A stretch of DNA of 7,379 nt, from the NCBI GenBank assembly GCA_004556985.1, contig SFFC01000104.1, positions 1 to 7,379 on the forward strand, written 5' to 3'. Below the pieces are notes generated by a model that was not told the DNA's origin, made no database searches, and saw only the letters and a program-made list of their open reading frames with translations. The stretch comes from Clostridiales bacterium. Its GTDB lineage: Bacteria > Bacillota > Clostridia > Christensenellales > Aristaeellaceae. A program made the position numbers and the translations under genes. Shown piece after piece: positions 1-6,356 of this stretch (its first letter is position 1; the number at the start of each line of letters is the position of its first letter).

Positions 1-885
1 GAAGGCGAAATTGCCCGGCTCTCGGCGCTGCTTGATGCTCTCTTCTGCGTGCAGGCGCACGCCTATACGATGGGCGACAGCGGCAGCCTGCCCGCCTGCA
101 CGGCGACGGAGCTGATGGCCTCCCTGCTCTACACGCTGGGCGTCAACCCCGCGCAGCCGCAGAGCCTTCGCCCGCTTCTGCAGGCAGACTGCAGCGCGCT
201 GCTCAGGGAGCGGCGTGAGGCGCTGCTTCAGAGGAAAGAACAGGCCCGGGCGATGGCCACGCAGCTTTGCCTGACCGCCCCTCCCCTTGGCTGCATCGCC
301 CTGAGAGATACGCTTCAGGGCATCCTGCGCGGTCTTGAGGGCTACGACGTGCAGTTCTTTGCCCACCGCATTCCCGGCGATATCGACTATCAGCTGCTTG
401 AGCCCGTCCCGGAATCGCTGCAGGGCGTCGACTATGTGCTTGAATACCTCTCGCGGCTGAATACGGAGCTCCGTTTCCTCGGCCGCTTTCCGCTGCACCG
501 CGTACTCGCGCTGCTTGACGGCATGAGCAGCCGCTGGCGCGAGCTGCTGTGCAACCTCTGTGTGCCCGTCGCCTCAAACGCGCTGGGCCTGCTCCTGCTG
601 GATGCCGACCCGCGCCGGCTCCATCTCTCCGGTGGGCAGCGCAGCGCGCTTCTTGCGCTGCTTTCACCCATGACCGACGGAGAAATCGAGCACAGGCTTC
701 TGGACTGCTCGTGCAGACTCTCGGTCTGTCTTGACCTTGCAGACAAGCAGTCGGTTTCTCTTTTGTCCGCACATGCGCGCGATTTCGCGCCGGGGCTGAC
801 CTGCGCCGTGCGCAAGGGCGATCTGTCGCATGTCTTCTTCTCCTTCGGCCTGCCGCGTGAATGCCGTCCCTCACATCATGCTTGA
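1..885 (+). CDS. DUF6179-like protein of unknown function, C-terminal part (5' end outside window)
   Basis: The reading frame is open from base 1 to the TGA at 883-885, giving 294 visible residues; there is no stop upstream, so the true start lies outside the window. The GTG at 49 is probably internal, since it has no ribosome binding site ahead of it and the conserved-looking block YTMGDSGSLP begins only a few residues later. From memory, the order of motifs (a Y-T-x-G-D-S block followed by a helical ATELMASLLYTLG stretch, then IDYQL, then GVDYVLEYL, then a helical C-terminal half) resembles DUF6179, a family of uncharacterised proteins of roughly 400-500 residues found in Clostridia. The protein is soluble-looking and leucine- and arginine-rich, with no signal peptide or membrane segment in the visible part. 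No catalytic motif is recognisable. Its last 15 bp overlap the convergent priA gene. The family call is by resemblance only; the coding call is firm because the frame is long and has the codon bias of its neighbours. Confidence 0.6.
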   Translation, partial: EGEIARLSALLDALFCVQAHAYTMGDSGSLPACTATELMASLLYTLGVNPAQPQSLRPLLQADCSALLRERREALLQRKEQARAMATQLCLTAPPLGCIALRDTLQGILRGLEGYDVQFFAHRIPGDIDYQLLEPVPESLQGVDYVLEYLSRLNTELRFLGRFPLHRVLALLDGMSSRWRELLCNLCVPVASNALGLLLLDADPRRLHLSGGQRSALLALLSPMTDGEIEHRLLDCSCRLSVCLDLADKQSVSLLSAHARDFAPGLTCAVRKGDLSHVFFSFGLPRECRPSHHA

Positions 886-3135
886 GGGATTGACCTGGCA
901 GATGCAGGAGACGTTTTCCAGCGGAATCTGCGCGATCTCGCTCATCTTTCCCACGGCCTCCTGGCAAATAGGCCTGTCGACGATCTTGAGCGCGACCTCC
1001 CAACGGGTCTTCCCCTTGATCCGCCGGATCGGGCAGGCCATCACCCGCAGCGAAGCGACGTATTTTCTCAGGTACGCGCGCCGCTCAAAAAAGGCTTCCA
1101 TCTGGCGCATCGCCGACTGTGCCTCCCGCTGCGCGTCCTCCTCCCTGTCCGACTCGTAGAGGAGCCGGGCGATCAGCGTATACGGCGGATAGAGCGCGCG
1201 CTTTCTGCGGCGCATCTCCTCCTCGTAAAAGGCCCGGTAGTCCTGGCGGCTCGCCGCCTCGACGGCGTAATGCTCCGGGTCATACGTCTGCAGGTAGACC
1301 TCGCCCGGGCTATCCGCCCGTCCGGCGCGCCCGGCTACTTGCGTCAGCAGCTGAAACGTCCGCTCGGCCGAGCGATAGTCCGGCAGCTTGAGCATGGCGT
1401 CCGCAGCGATGATGCCGACCATCGTCACATCGGGGAAGTCGAGCCCCTTGGCAATCATCTGCGTGCCCACGAGGATGCGCGCCTCGCCCCGCCTGAAAGC
1501 GGAGAGCAGCGTCTCGTGCGCGTCCTTCGTGCGCGTGGTGTCGTTGTCCATGCGCAGAACGGGCACGTCGGGAAAGTGCCGGCGAACCTCCTCCTCCACG
1601 CGCTGCGTTCCCACGCCGAAATACTTGATGTACGGGCTGGCGCACTCGGGGCAGACAGAGGGCACAGGCGCCTCCTGTCCGCAATAATGGCAGCGCAGCA
1701 CATGTTCGCTGCTGTGGTAGGTCATCGACACGTCGCACTGCGGGCAGGTGACGACATAGCCGCAGCTTCGGCAGGAGACAAAGGTCGAGTATCCGCGCCG
1801 GTTGACAAAGAGAATCGCCTGCTTGCCCGCATCCAGGCAGCCCTTGAGGCCGCTGAGCAGCGCGCCGGAGAAGACAGAGCGATTGCCCGCCTTGAGCTCC
1901 TCGCGCATGTCGACGATATGCACCTGGGGCATCGGCCGGTTGTTGACCCGGCGCAGCATCTCCAGCAGCGTGAGATCTCCCCGTCCTGCCATCGCAAACG
2001 AGCGCATGCTCGGCGTCGCGCTTGCCAGCAGCAGCACGGCCCCCTCCCGCTCGCAGCGCAGCCTGGCCAGCTCGCGCGCATCGTATCGGGGCGTGTTGTC
2101 GGCGATATAGCTCTGCTCGTGCTCCTCGTCGACGATGATCAGGCCGATGTTTTCAAGCGGCGCGAAGATCGCCGAGCGCGCGCCAATCACTACGCGCACG
2201 TCCCCGCGCCGGATCCTGCGCCATTCGTCGTAGCGCTCGCCCGGCGACAGGCGAGAATGCAGCACGGCCGCATCCTCGCCAAAGCGCGAGCGGAACCACA
2301 TGACCATCTGCGGCGTCAGCGCGATCTCGGGAACGAGCACGATCGCCGTCTTGCCCAGCTGCGCCGCCCGGCGCACGGCGCGGATGAAGACCTCCGTCTT
2401 GCCGCTGCCCGTGACGCCGTAGAGCAGAAACGCGCCCCGGCCCGCCTCGACGGCCGGCAGCAGGCGGGAAAGCACCTCCTGCTGCTGCGCGGTGAGCTTT
2501 GGATCGTTGGCCGCGAGCTTTTCCATCGCGCCGTAGGGGCTTCGCATCGCCTCGCGCTGCTCCAGGCGGACATAGCCCATCCTGCACAGCGCCGTGAGCA
2601 TCGGCCGGCAGTCGCCTATCTCCCGGCGCAGCTGCTCCACGGGCATTTCCCCGCCCTCTGCTCCCATCAGCGCACGGAGCACCTGCGCGCGTTTGGGTGC
2701 GCGGCTCTGGCTGACGGCGACCTGCTCGCGCACAGCGGGATCAACCGTCAGCACGGCGTATTCGCGCTTCTTCGCGCTGATCCGCTCGCCGCGCATCTGC
2801 GCCGGGAACATGAGCCGCAGGGCTTGCGCCAGCGTGCAGAAGGAGGAGGCCTTGATCTGCTGCGCCAGCTCCAGCAGCCCCGGCAGCACGGCAGGATAAT
2901 CCTCCAGCGTGTCCGTCACATCCCGCACGCGCGAGGCCGGCAGATCGCAAGTGTCGATCATCTTCACGACGATGCCCTCGAGGCGCTGCATCCGGCCGAA
3001 GGGCACATGCACGCGCATGCCCGGCTCAAGCGCCATGCCCTTTGGCACGCGATAGGTGAATACGCGGTCGACATCCTCGCTGGCGATATCGACGATGACC
3101 TGACAAAACGACACGGCTGCTTTCCTCCCGTCCAT
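871..3135 (-). CDS. priA: Primosomal protein N' (replication restart helicase PriA)
   Basis: PriA is a superfamily 2 3'-5' DNA helicase that recognises stalled or collapsed forks and starts reloading of the replicative helicase. The protein has 754 residues, within the usual range. The N-terminal 3' DNA-binding domain (about 12-105) has VDRVFTYRVP and the PFGR turn at 45-48. The helicase core has Walker A GVTGSGKT (240-247), the DEEH box (336-339), the ASATPS motif (371-376), GTQMIAKGLDFP (557-568) and QVAGRAGR (599-606). All eight zinc-ligand cysteines are present as four CxxC pairs (455/458, 464/467, 482/485, 495/498). The C-terminal domain ends in QVNPSSMM, a variant of the usual DVDP-type ending. 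The ATG at 3135 was chosen because GAGGG lies 6 nt upstream and the family's N-terminal motif follows at once. The frame stays open a further 336 codons upstream, but that stretch is antisense to the regulator gene. The gene has its own promoter and converges on, and overlaps, the upstream-lying DUF6179-like gene. Confidence 0.97.
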   Translation of the reverse strand: MDGRKAAVSFCQVIVDIASEDVDRVFTYRVPKGMALEPGMRVHVPFGRMQRLEGIVVKMIDTCDLPASRVRDVTDTLEDYPAVLPGLLELAQQIKASSFCTLAQALRLMFPAQMRGERISAKKREYAVLTVDPAVREQVAVSQSRAPKRAQVLRALMGAEGGEMPVEQLRREIGDCRPMLTALCRMGYVRLEQREAMRSPYGAMEKLAANDPKLTAQQQEVLSRLLPAVEAGRGAFLLYGVTGSGKTEVFIRAVRRAAQLGKTAIVLVPEIALTPQMVMWFRSRFGEDAAVLHSRLSPGERYDEWRRIRRGDVRVVIGARSAIFAPLENIGLIIVDEEHEQSYIADNTPRYDARELARLRCEREGAVLLLASATPSMRSFAMAGRGDLTLLEMLRRVNNRPMPQVHIVDMREELKAGNRSVFSGALLSGLKGCLDAGKQAILFVNRRGYSTFVSCRSCGYVVTCPQCDVSMTYHSSEHVLRCHYCGQEAPVPSVCPECASPYIKYFGVGTQRVEEEVRRHFPDVPVLRMDNDTTRTKDAHETLLSAFRRGEARILVGTQMIAKGLDFPDVTMVGIIAADAMLKLPDYRSAERTFQLLTQVAGRAGRADSPGEVYLQTYDPEHYAVEAASRQDYRAFYEEEMRRRKRALYPPYTLIARLLYESDREEDAQREAQSAMRQMEAFFERRAYLRKYVASLRVMACPIRRIKGKTRWEVALKIVDRPICQEAVGKMSEIAQIPLENVSCICQVNPSSMM

Positions 3136-3147
3136 TGACTGCCCTCT

Positions 3148-3176
3148 ATTATATCGTGACGGAAGCCGCGTTGCAA
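3148..3176 (-). promoter_or_regulatory. Sigma-A-type promoter of priA
   Basis: Read on the minus strand, TTGCAA (3176-3171) is followed after exactly 17 nt by a consensus TATAAT (3153-3148), placing the transcript start a few bases before the priA ribosome binding site. The -10 box is perfect and the -35 matches TTGACA at four of six positions. The leader is very short, so regulation would have to act at the promoter itself; the -35 lies inside the 14-bp palindrome described separately. This is seen directly in the sequence; promoter activity is inferred. Confidence 0.75.
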
Positions 3177-3184
3177 GCTTGCAA
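3171..3184. promoter_or_regulatory. Perfect 14-bp palindrome, candidate operator between priA and the WYL regulator gene
   Basis: TTGCAAGCTTGCAA is identical to its own reverse complement and can also be read as two TTGCAA hexamers separated by GC. It covers the -35 box of the priA promoter, and its right hexamer could serve as the -35 of the divergent regulator gene. Perfect dyads at divergent promoters next to a one-component regulator are often autoregulatory operators. That role is an inference here, since no other copy of the motif is visible in the window. Confidence 0.5.
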
Positions 3185-3207
3185 AACCGCCGCGGCTGTG
3201 ATACGCT
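3179..3207 (+). promoter_or_regulatory. Possible promoter of the WYL regulator gene
   Basis: TTGCAA at 3179-3184 is followed after 17 nt by TACGCT (3202-3207), which is preceded by an extended -10 dinucleotide TG at 3199-3200. The -10 matches consensus at only three of six positions, so this would be a weak promoter leaning on the TG. The predicted start would fall just before the ribosome binding site at 3216-3224. It is the best candidate in the short gap but is not strongly supported. Confidence 0.35.
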
Positions 3208-3231
3208 GAAAGCCCAAAGGAGGGTAGGCCC

Positions 3232-4140
3232 ATGTCCGTCAGCCGTCTGTTTGAAATGCTCTACATCCTGCTTGAGCGCGACCGCGTGACCGCCGCTGAG
3301 CTCGCGCAGCGCCTGGAGGTCTCCGTGCGCACGGTGTACAGGGACGCGCAGGCGCTGTGCGAGGCGGGCATTCCGCTCTACGCCGAGCGCGGCCGCGAGG
3401 GCGGGCTCTGCCTCCTGCCCAGCTGCAAGCTGAGCAAGGCCTATCTGACCGAGGAGGAGCGCCGCAGCGTCCTTTCCTCCCTGCGCGCGCTCGGGCAAAC
3501 CGGCGCGGACGACGGCCAGGCGCTTCGCCGCCTGAGCGCCTTTTGGGGCAGCGACACGCCCGACTGGGTGCAGATCGACCTTTCCGACTGGAGCAGCCGT
3601 CAGGGGCCGCTGCTCGCAACGCTCAAGGATGCCATTCTCAAACGTCAGCGGCTCTCCTTTTCCTATTATGGCGAATCTGGCCGACGGACGGAGCGTGAGG
3701 TCTGTCCCGTCCGCCTCTGCTTCAAGGAACGGGCCTGGTATCTGGCCGCCTTTTGCCTCCTTCGCGGCGCGATGCGCCTGTTCAAGCTCTCGCGCATCCG
3801 GCAGGCGCAGATCGTCCCGGGCGGATTTCCCGCAGAGGCATTTGAGGCCATCGAGCACAGCAAACCCCTCTCCGGCGAAGAAGCAGCCCCTGTCACCTTG
3901 TCCGTCATGCTGCATCTGGACGCCTGCATGGCCTACCGGGTCTACGACGATTTTTCGGATCAGGAGCTGACACGCCTTGAAGACGGCAGCTTTCTCGTGC
4001 AGGCCGTCTATCCCGCCGGAGCGTGGATCGTCTCGATGATCCTCTCCTACGGAGAGCACGCGGAGGTGCTCGAGCCGCCGGCACTTCGCCGGGAAATTGC
4101 GGAAATGCTCAAAAAAATGTGTGCCCGCTATCAAAGCTGA
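3232..4140 (+). CDS. HTH and WYL-domain transcriptional regulator (YafY/YobV type)
   Basis: This is a 302-residue one-component regulator. Residues 1-55 form an HTH_11-type winged helix: LFEMLYILLERDRVTAAELA is followed by the recognition-helix region SVRTVYRDAQAL (31-42), as in DeoR-like and YafY proteins, and a wing ending in GREGG. The middle (about 125-195) is a WYL domain with the namesake W169-Y170-L171, and an arginine-containing strand RLFKLSRI (182-189) of the kind that contributes to ligand binding in the family. Residues 220-302 fit the C-terminal WCX extension. WYL domains are reported to sense nucleic acids or nucleotide-like ligands in several regulators; the ligand here is unknown. 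The ATG was chosen from AAAGGAGGG (3216-3224), 7 nt upstream. The gene is divergent from priA and is followed after 64 bp by a zinc-ribbon gene on the same strand, which may be its target or partner. Autoregulation through the 14-bp palindrome is plausible but unproven. Confidence 0.92.
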   Translation: MSVSRLFEMLYILLERDRVTAAELAQRLEVSVRTVYRDAQALCEAGIPLYAERGREGGLCLLPSCKLSKAYLTEEERRSVLSSLRALGQTGADDGQALRRLSAFWGSDTPDWVQIDLSDWSSRQGPLLATLKDAILKRQRLSFSYYGESGRRTEREVCPVRLCFKERAWYLAAFCLLRGAMRLFKLSRIRQAQIVPGGFPAEAFEAIEHSKPLSGEEAAPVTLSVMLHLDACMAYRVYDDFSDQELTRLEDGSFLVQAVYPAGAWIVSMILSYGEHAEVLEPPALRREIAEMLKKMCARYQS

Positions 4141-4154
4141 CACACTGCTGTCAG
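4137..4154. repeat. Inverted repeat at the end of the WYL regulator gene
   Basis: CTGACA, six bases, then TGTCAG form a perfect 6-bp dyad that overlaps the regulator's TGA stop and reaches into the gap before the zinc-ribbon gene. No T-tract follows, so it is not a convincing intrinsic terminator. It could be a weak RNA hairpin or a protein-binding site, or it could be chance. Confidence 0.3.
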
Positions 4155-4204
4155 GTTATCCGTGCGATCATAGGTGTATCCCAAATTCAAAGGAGGATGT
4201 TCCC

Positions 4205-4498
4205 ATGACCAACGAAGACCTGATGAAATTCCCCGTCTGCCAGAGCTGCGGCATGCCGCTTCAGACGCCCGATCAGCTTGGCAAAAACGCGGACGGCACG
4301 GCAAACGGCGATTACTGCATCTACTGCTGCCCCGACGGCCCCGAGCACATGCAGGGCACGCTGGAGGAGATGATCGACTTCTGCGCGCCCATCGAGGTGC
4401 GCATCGGCGTCTGCCCCGATGAGCAGAGCGCGAAGGAGATGCTCCGCGCGGTTCTGCCCACGCTCAAGCGCTGGCGGAAGGACGGCGTCAGCGGCTGA
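4205..4498 (+). CDS. Small putative zinc-ribbon protein (Zn_ribbon_2-like)
   Basis: This is a 97-residue soluble protein. Its first half carries two CxxC knuckles, C12-Q-S-C15 and C38-I-Y-C41, in the arrangement CQSCGMPL ... NADGTANGDYCIYCC. That matches the small putative zinc-ribbon family (Pfam Zn_ribbon_2), followed by the typical TLEEMIDF helix (52-59). The extra C42 next to C41 and C60 are not part of the usual four-ligand set. The second half (about 61-97) is charged, ends in a helix, and has no recognised motif. The ATG at 4205 was chosen because AAAGGAGG (4189-4196) lies 8 nt upstream; an in-frame ATG at 4097 lies inside the regulator gene and has no such site. Sharing a strand with the WYL regulator gene, 64 bp apart and with no clear promoter or terminator between, suggests one transcript. 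The molecular function of this family is not known to me. Its 3' end overlaps the convergent kinase gene by 11 bp. Confidence 0.85.
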   Translation: MTNEDLMKFPVCQSCGMPLQTPDQLGKNADGTANGDYCIYCCPDGPEHMQGTLEEMIDFCAPIEVRIGVCPDEQSAKEMLRAVLPTLKRWRKDGVSG

Positions 4499-5096
4499 TC
4501 ATCCCGATCCACAGGCGGACGCAGGCCTCGACCTCGTCCGCGCTGACGCGGGACAGATCCGTCGCATCGACCATCACGCATGCGCCGCGCACGGGCGGCC
4601 TGTCCATGCCCCGCGCATGGAACGTCCGCGTAAATTCCTCTAGCGGCATCGCGGGTGCGGGACGGGCCTCCTCTCCCGGCCTCTGCGGGTAATGGTCGTT
4701 GACGACGTGGCCCCGGTGCCGCTGGGGGCTTTCGTTGCGCGCAGCAAAGCGCCGGTGCAGCGCCGCCCAGTCCCCGGTCATCATGACCGTCAGCGCCGGA
4801 CAACGCCTGCGGGAGAGCCAATCGCGCAGTTCACCATTGGTGGCCGTCTCAAAGTTGTTTTCAAGAATCACACTCTGGCCGTGGGCGATGCATTCGTCCG
4901 CGGCCTTGATCATGATGCGGAAGGCCGCCTCGCCCAGGCGCACCTTCTGCGCGCGGGAGTCAAAGCCGACCGTGTCGTAGAGCGTCTCCTTGATCACGTC
5001 CTTGGACAGCAGCGGCAAGTTCAGCCGCCGGGAAAGCTCCGCGGCCATCGTGCTCTTGCCCGAGGCCGGCACACCGGCCACCAGAATGCAGTACAA
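4488..5096 (-). CDS. P-loop kinase-like ATPase (AAA_33 type), substrate unknown
   Basis: This is a 202-residue single-domain P-loop protein that probably phosphorylates a small molecule or nucleotide-like substrate in the cytoplasm. The P-loop GVPASGKS (8-15) comes directly after the first beta strand YCILVAG. LLSKD (29-33) supplies the substrate-side aspartate common in this group, VILENNF (76-82) is the second core strand, and the arginine-rich RRFAARNESPQRHRGH (115-130) resembles a lid. This pattern fits AAA_33 / zeta-like predicted kinases. I see no antitoxin gene beside it, so a toxin role is not supported. The start chosen is TTG at 5096, with GGGGGAG 5 nt upstream and the P-loop strand starting immediately after. 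An in-frame ATG at 5165 would add 23 residues and overlap mutY by 32 bp without a good ribosome binding site. With the TTG start the gene begins 37 bp after mutY ends, which suggests co-transcription. Its 3' end overlaps the zinc-ribbon gene. Confidence 0.8.
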   Translation of the reverse strand: MYCILVAGVPASGKSTMAAELSRRLNLPLLSKDVIKETLYDTVGFDSRAQKVRLGEAAFRIMIKAADECIAHGQSVILENNFETATNGELRDWLSRRRCPALTVMMTGDWAALHRRFAARNESPQRHRGHVVNDHYPQRPGEEARPAPAMPLEEFTRTFHARGMDRPPVRGACVMVDATDLSRVSADEVEACVRLWIGMISR

Positions 5097-5101
5097 TTCC
5101 G

Positions 5102-5108
5102 CTCCCCC
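5102..5108 (-). promoter_or_regulatory. Ribosome binding site that selects the TTG start of the kinase gene
   Basis: On the minus strand GGGGGAG is followed by CGGAA and then TTG. It is the only good Shine-Dalgarno-like stretch near the 5' end of this gene. It argues for the TTG at 5096 over the upstream ATG at 5165 and the GTG at 5120. Confidence 0.6.
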
Positions 5109-5133
5109 TTCCGCGTTCACGGTTCGCGCCCGG

Positions 5134-6186
5134 TCATCGCCCTGCGCGCAGCCTCTCCATCGCATGCGTCCGCGCCGCCTTGACCGCTGTAGGCAGCGGC
5201 AGCGTGGCCAGCTCCTGCGCCGTCACCCATCGACCGCCCGGCACGTCCGCACAGGTCTGCGCCTCGAAAGCGAAGATGTCCATCTCCCAGACGATGTGAG
5301 TGAACACATGCCGCGCGTGGCCGAGCGGGCCGTCGTAGGCCGCCTCCACGCCCAGCCGCTCAAGCACGGCGCAGAGCGCAGATGGATCGCGCTCCTCCGG
5401 CACATCGGGGAAGACGTAGAGCCCGCCGAGCAGCTTTTCCTCCCGCCGGACAATCAGCACCCGGCCTCCGGCGAACACGAGCAGCACAGCACGATTCTCG
5501 ACGCGCTGTGCCTTCTTTTTGGGCTTGCGCGGCAGCTCCTGCGCGATACCGCTCAAAAAGCCCCGGCAGCTCTCCCGCACCGGGCAGAGCAGGCATTTCG
5601 GGCTGCGCGGCGTGCACATCGTCGCGCCCATCTCCATCATCGCGTTGGCAAACGCGCCCGGCCTATCCGCCGGGACGAGCGCCTGCGCGCGCGCCGCGAT
5701 TTTCCGCCGCACAGCCGGCGTGCCGACCTCCTCCGTCACCGCGTCATAGCGGCAGAGTACGCGCTCCACGTTGCCGTCGACGGCCGCCGCGGGAATGCCG
5801 AAGGCGATCGAAGCGATCGCGCCCGCCGTGTAATCCCCGATGCCGGGCAGCGCGCGCAGCGCCGTAAGATCGGCCGGCAGCTCGCCGCCGTAGCGCTCCA
5901 CAATGACCTGCGCCGCCTTTTGAAGGCTGCGCGCCCGGCTGTAATAGCCCAGCCCCTCCCAGCTCTTGAGCAGTTCCTCCTGCGGCGCGGAAGCCAGCGC
6001 CCGGACATCGGGATAGCGGGCCAGAAACCGCTCATAATAGGAAACGACGGTTTCCGCGCGCGTCTGCTGCAGCATGATCTCCGAAATCCAGATCCTGTAT
6101 GGATCCTTCGTCCTGCGCCAGGGCAGGTCCCTGTGCCCGCCGTCGTACCAGGCAAGAATTGACCGCGTAAAGTTTTCCTCGCTCAT
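5134..6186 (-). CDS. mutY: A/G-specific adenine glycosylase MutY
   Basis: MutY removes adenine mispaired with 8-oxoguanine, the last line of the oxidised-guanine repair system. The 350-residue protein has the usual family length. The N-terminal catalytic domain shows DLPWR (20-24), the catalytic glutamate E36 in SEIMLQQT, the helix-hairpin-helix LPGIGDYTAGAI (113-124) and the catalytic aspartate D137 in VDGNVERV. The 4Fe-4S cluster cysteines are C191-x6-C198-x2-C201-x5-C207, all present. From about 230 a NUDIX-like C-terminal domain carries GGLYVFP (254-260) and an F-T-H motif (295-297), matching the F-S-H type loop that recognises 8-oxoG in Geobacillus MutY. The ATG at 6186 was chosen because GGAGG lies 5 nt upstream; in-frame ATGs at 6216 and 6198 are less well placed. 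The gene is divergent from groES and lies just upstream of the kinase-like gene. A TAAAAT (-10-like) lies at 6207-6212 on the same strand, but no convincing -35 accompanies it. Confidence 0.97.
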   Translation of the reverse strand: MSEENFTRSILAWYDGGHRDLPWRRTKDPYRIWISEIMLQQTRAETVVSYYERFLARYPDVRALASAPQEELLKSWEGLGYYSRARSLQKAAQVIVERYGGELPADLTALRALPGIGDYTAGAIASIAFGIPAAAVDGNVERVLCRYDAVTEEVGTPAVRRKIAARAQALVPADRPGAFANAMMEMGATMCTPRSPKCLLCPVRESCRGFLSGIAQELPRKPKKKAQRVENRAVLLVFAGGRVLIVRREEKLLGGLYVFPDVPEERDPSALCAVLERLGVEAAYDGPLGHARHVFTHIVWEMDIFAFEAQTCADVPGGRWVTAQELATLPLPTAVKAARTHAMERLRAGR

Positions 6187-6191
6187 AAAGC

Positions 6192-6196
6192 CCTCC
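6192..6196 (-). promoter_or_regulatory. Ribosome binding site deciding the mutY start
   Basis: GGAGG on the minus strand is followed by GCTTT and the ATG at 6186. It supports this start over the two ATGs further upstream at 6198 and 6216. The 6216 codon has only a run of G before it. Confidence 0.6.
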
Positions 6197-6255
6197 ATGA
6201 CGCCCCATTTTACCATGAAAAGCCCCCAGATTCCAGTTTTTCTTCAAAAATGCGA

Positions 6256-6341
6256 GAATTTACTCAAAAATTCAAGCTTCATGCTGTCTGAAAGGAATAT
6301 TTTTGAAATTTCTCGGAAATCATTGAGACATCAGAAATTTC
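6256..6341. repeat. Short dyads in the AT-rich mutY-groES intergenic region
   Basis: The 271-bp gap between the divergent mutY and groES starts is visibly AT-rich against GC-rich surroundings. Besides the groE promoter and CIRCE it holds GAATTT-N6-AAATTC (6256-6273), the self-complementary octamer GAAATTTC twice (6305-6312 and 6334-6341, 29 bp apart), and GGAAAT between the two copies at 6315-6320. I recognise no known operator here. Part of this could be chance in AT-rich DNA, but the repeated octamer lies only 16-50 bp upstream of the groE -35 and could act as an activator site or UP-like element. Confidence 0.35.
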
Positions 6342-6356
6342 CGTTCGTTTTTCCCC

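Noticed and set aside
203..1003. Minus-strand frame of 266 codons across the DUF6179-like gene and the priA 3' end
   Set aside because: It overlaps coding sequence on both strands, shows arginine-rich shadow composition, and has no start signal.
1270..3138. Long plus-strand open frame (622 codons) running opposite priA
   Set aside because: It is wholly antisense to a gene with every PriA motif intact, has histidine/arginine-rich low-complexity composition typical of a shadow frame in GC-rich DNA, and lacks a ribosome binding site.
3136..4143. Upstream extension of the priA frame by 336 codons
   Set aside because: The extension is the antisense of the WYL regulator gene and crosses the intergenic promoter region. 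The family N-terminus and a ribosome binding site are at 3135.
4137..4154. Intrinsic terminator between the WYL regulator and zinc-ribbon genes
   Set aside because: The dyad has only six base pairs of mixed composition and no T-tract follows it, so read-through is expected.
4488..5096. Zeta-type toxin of a toxin-antitoxin system
   Set aside because: The P-loop and lid resemble many small kinases, there is no small antitoxin gene beside it, and it follows mutY in an apparent housekeeping operon.
5097..5165. ATG start at 5165 for the kinase gene
   Set aside because: It would overlap mutY by 32 bp and add 23 residues that do not look like domain sequence ahead of the P-loop strand. The ribosome binding site supports TTG at 5096.
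4990..6162. 390-codon plus-strand frame opposite mutY
   Set aside because: It is a shadow of mutY, arginine/alanine/histidine-rich, without a ribosome binding site or recognisable motif.
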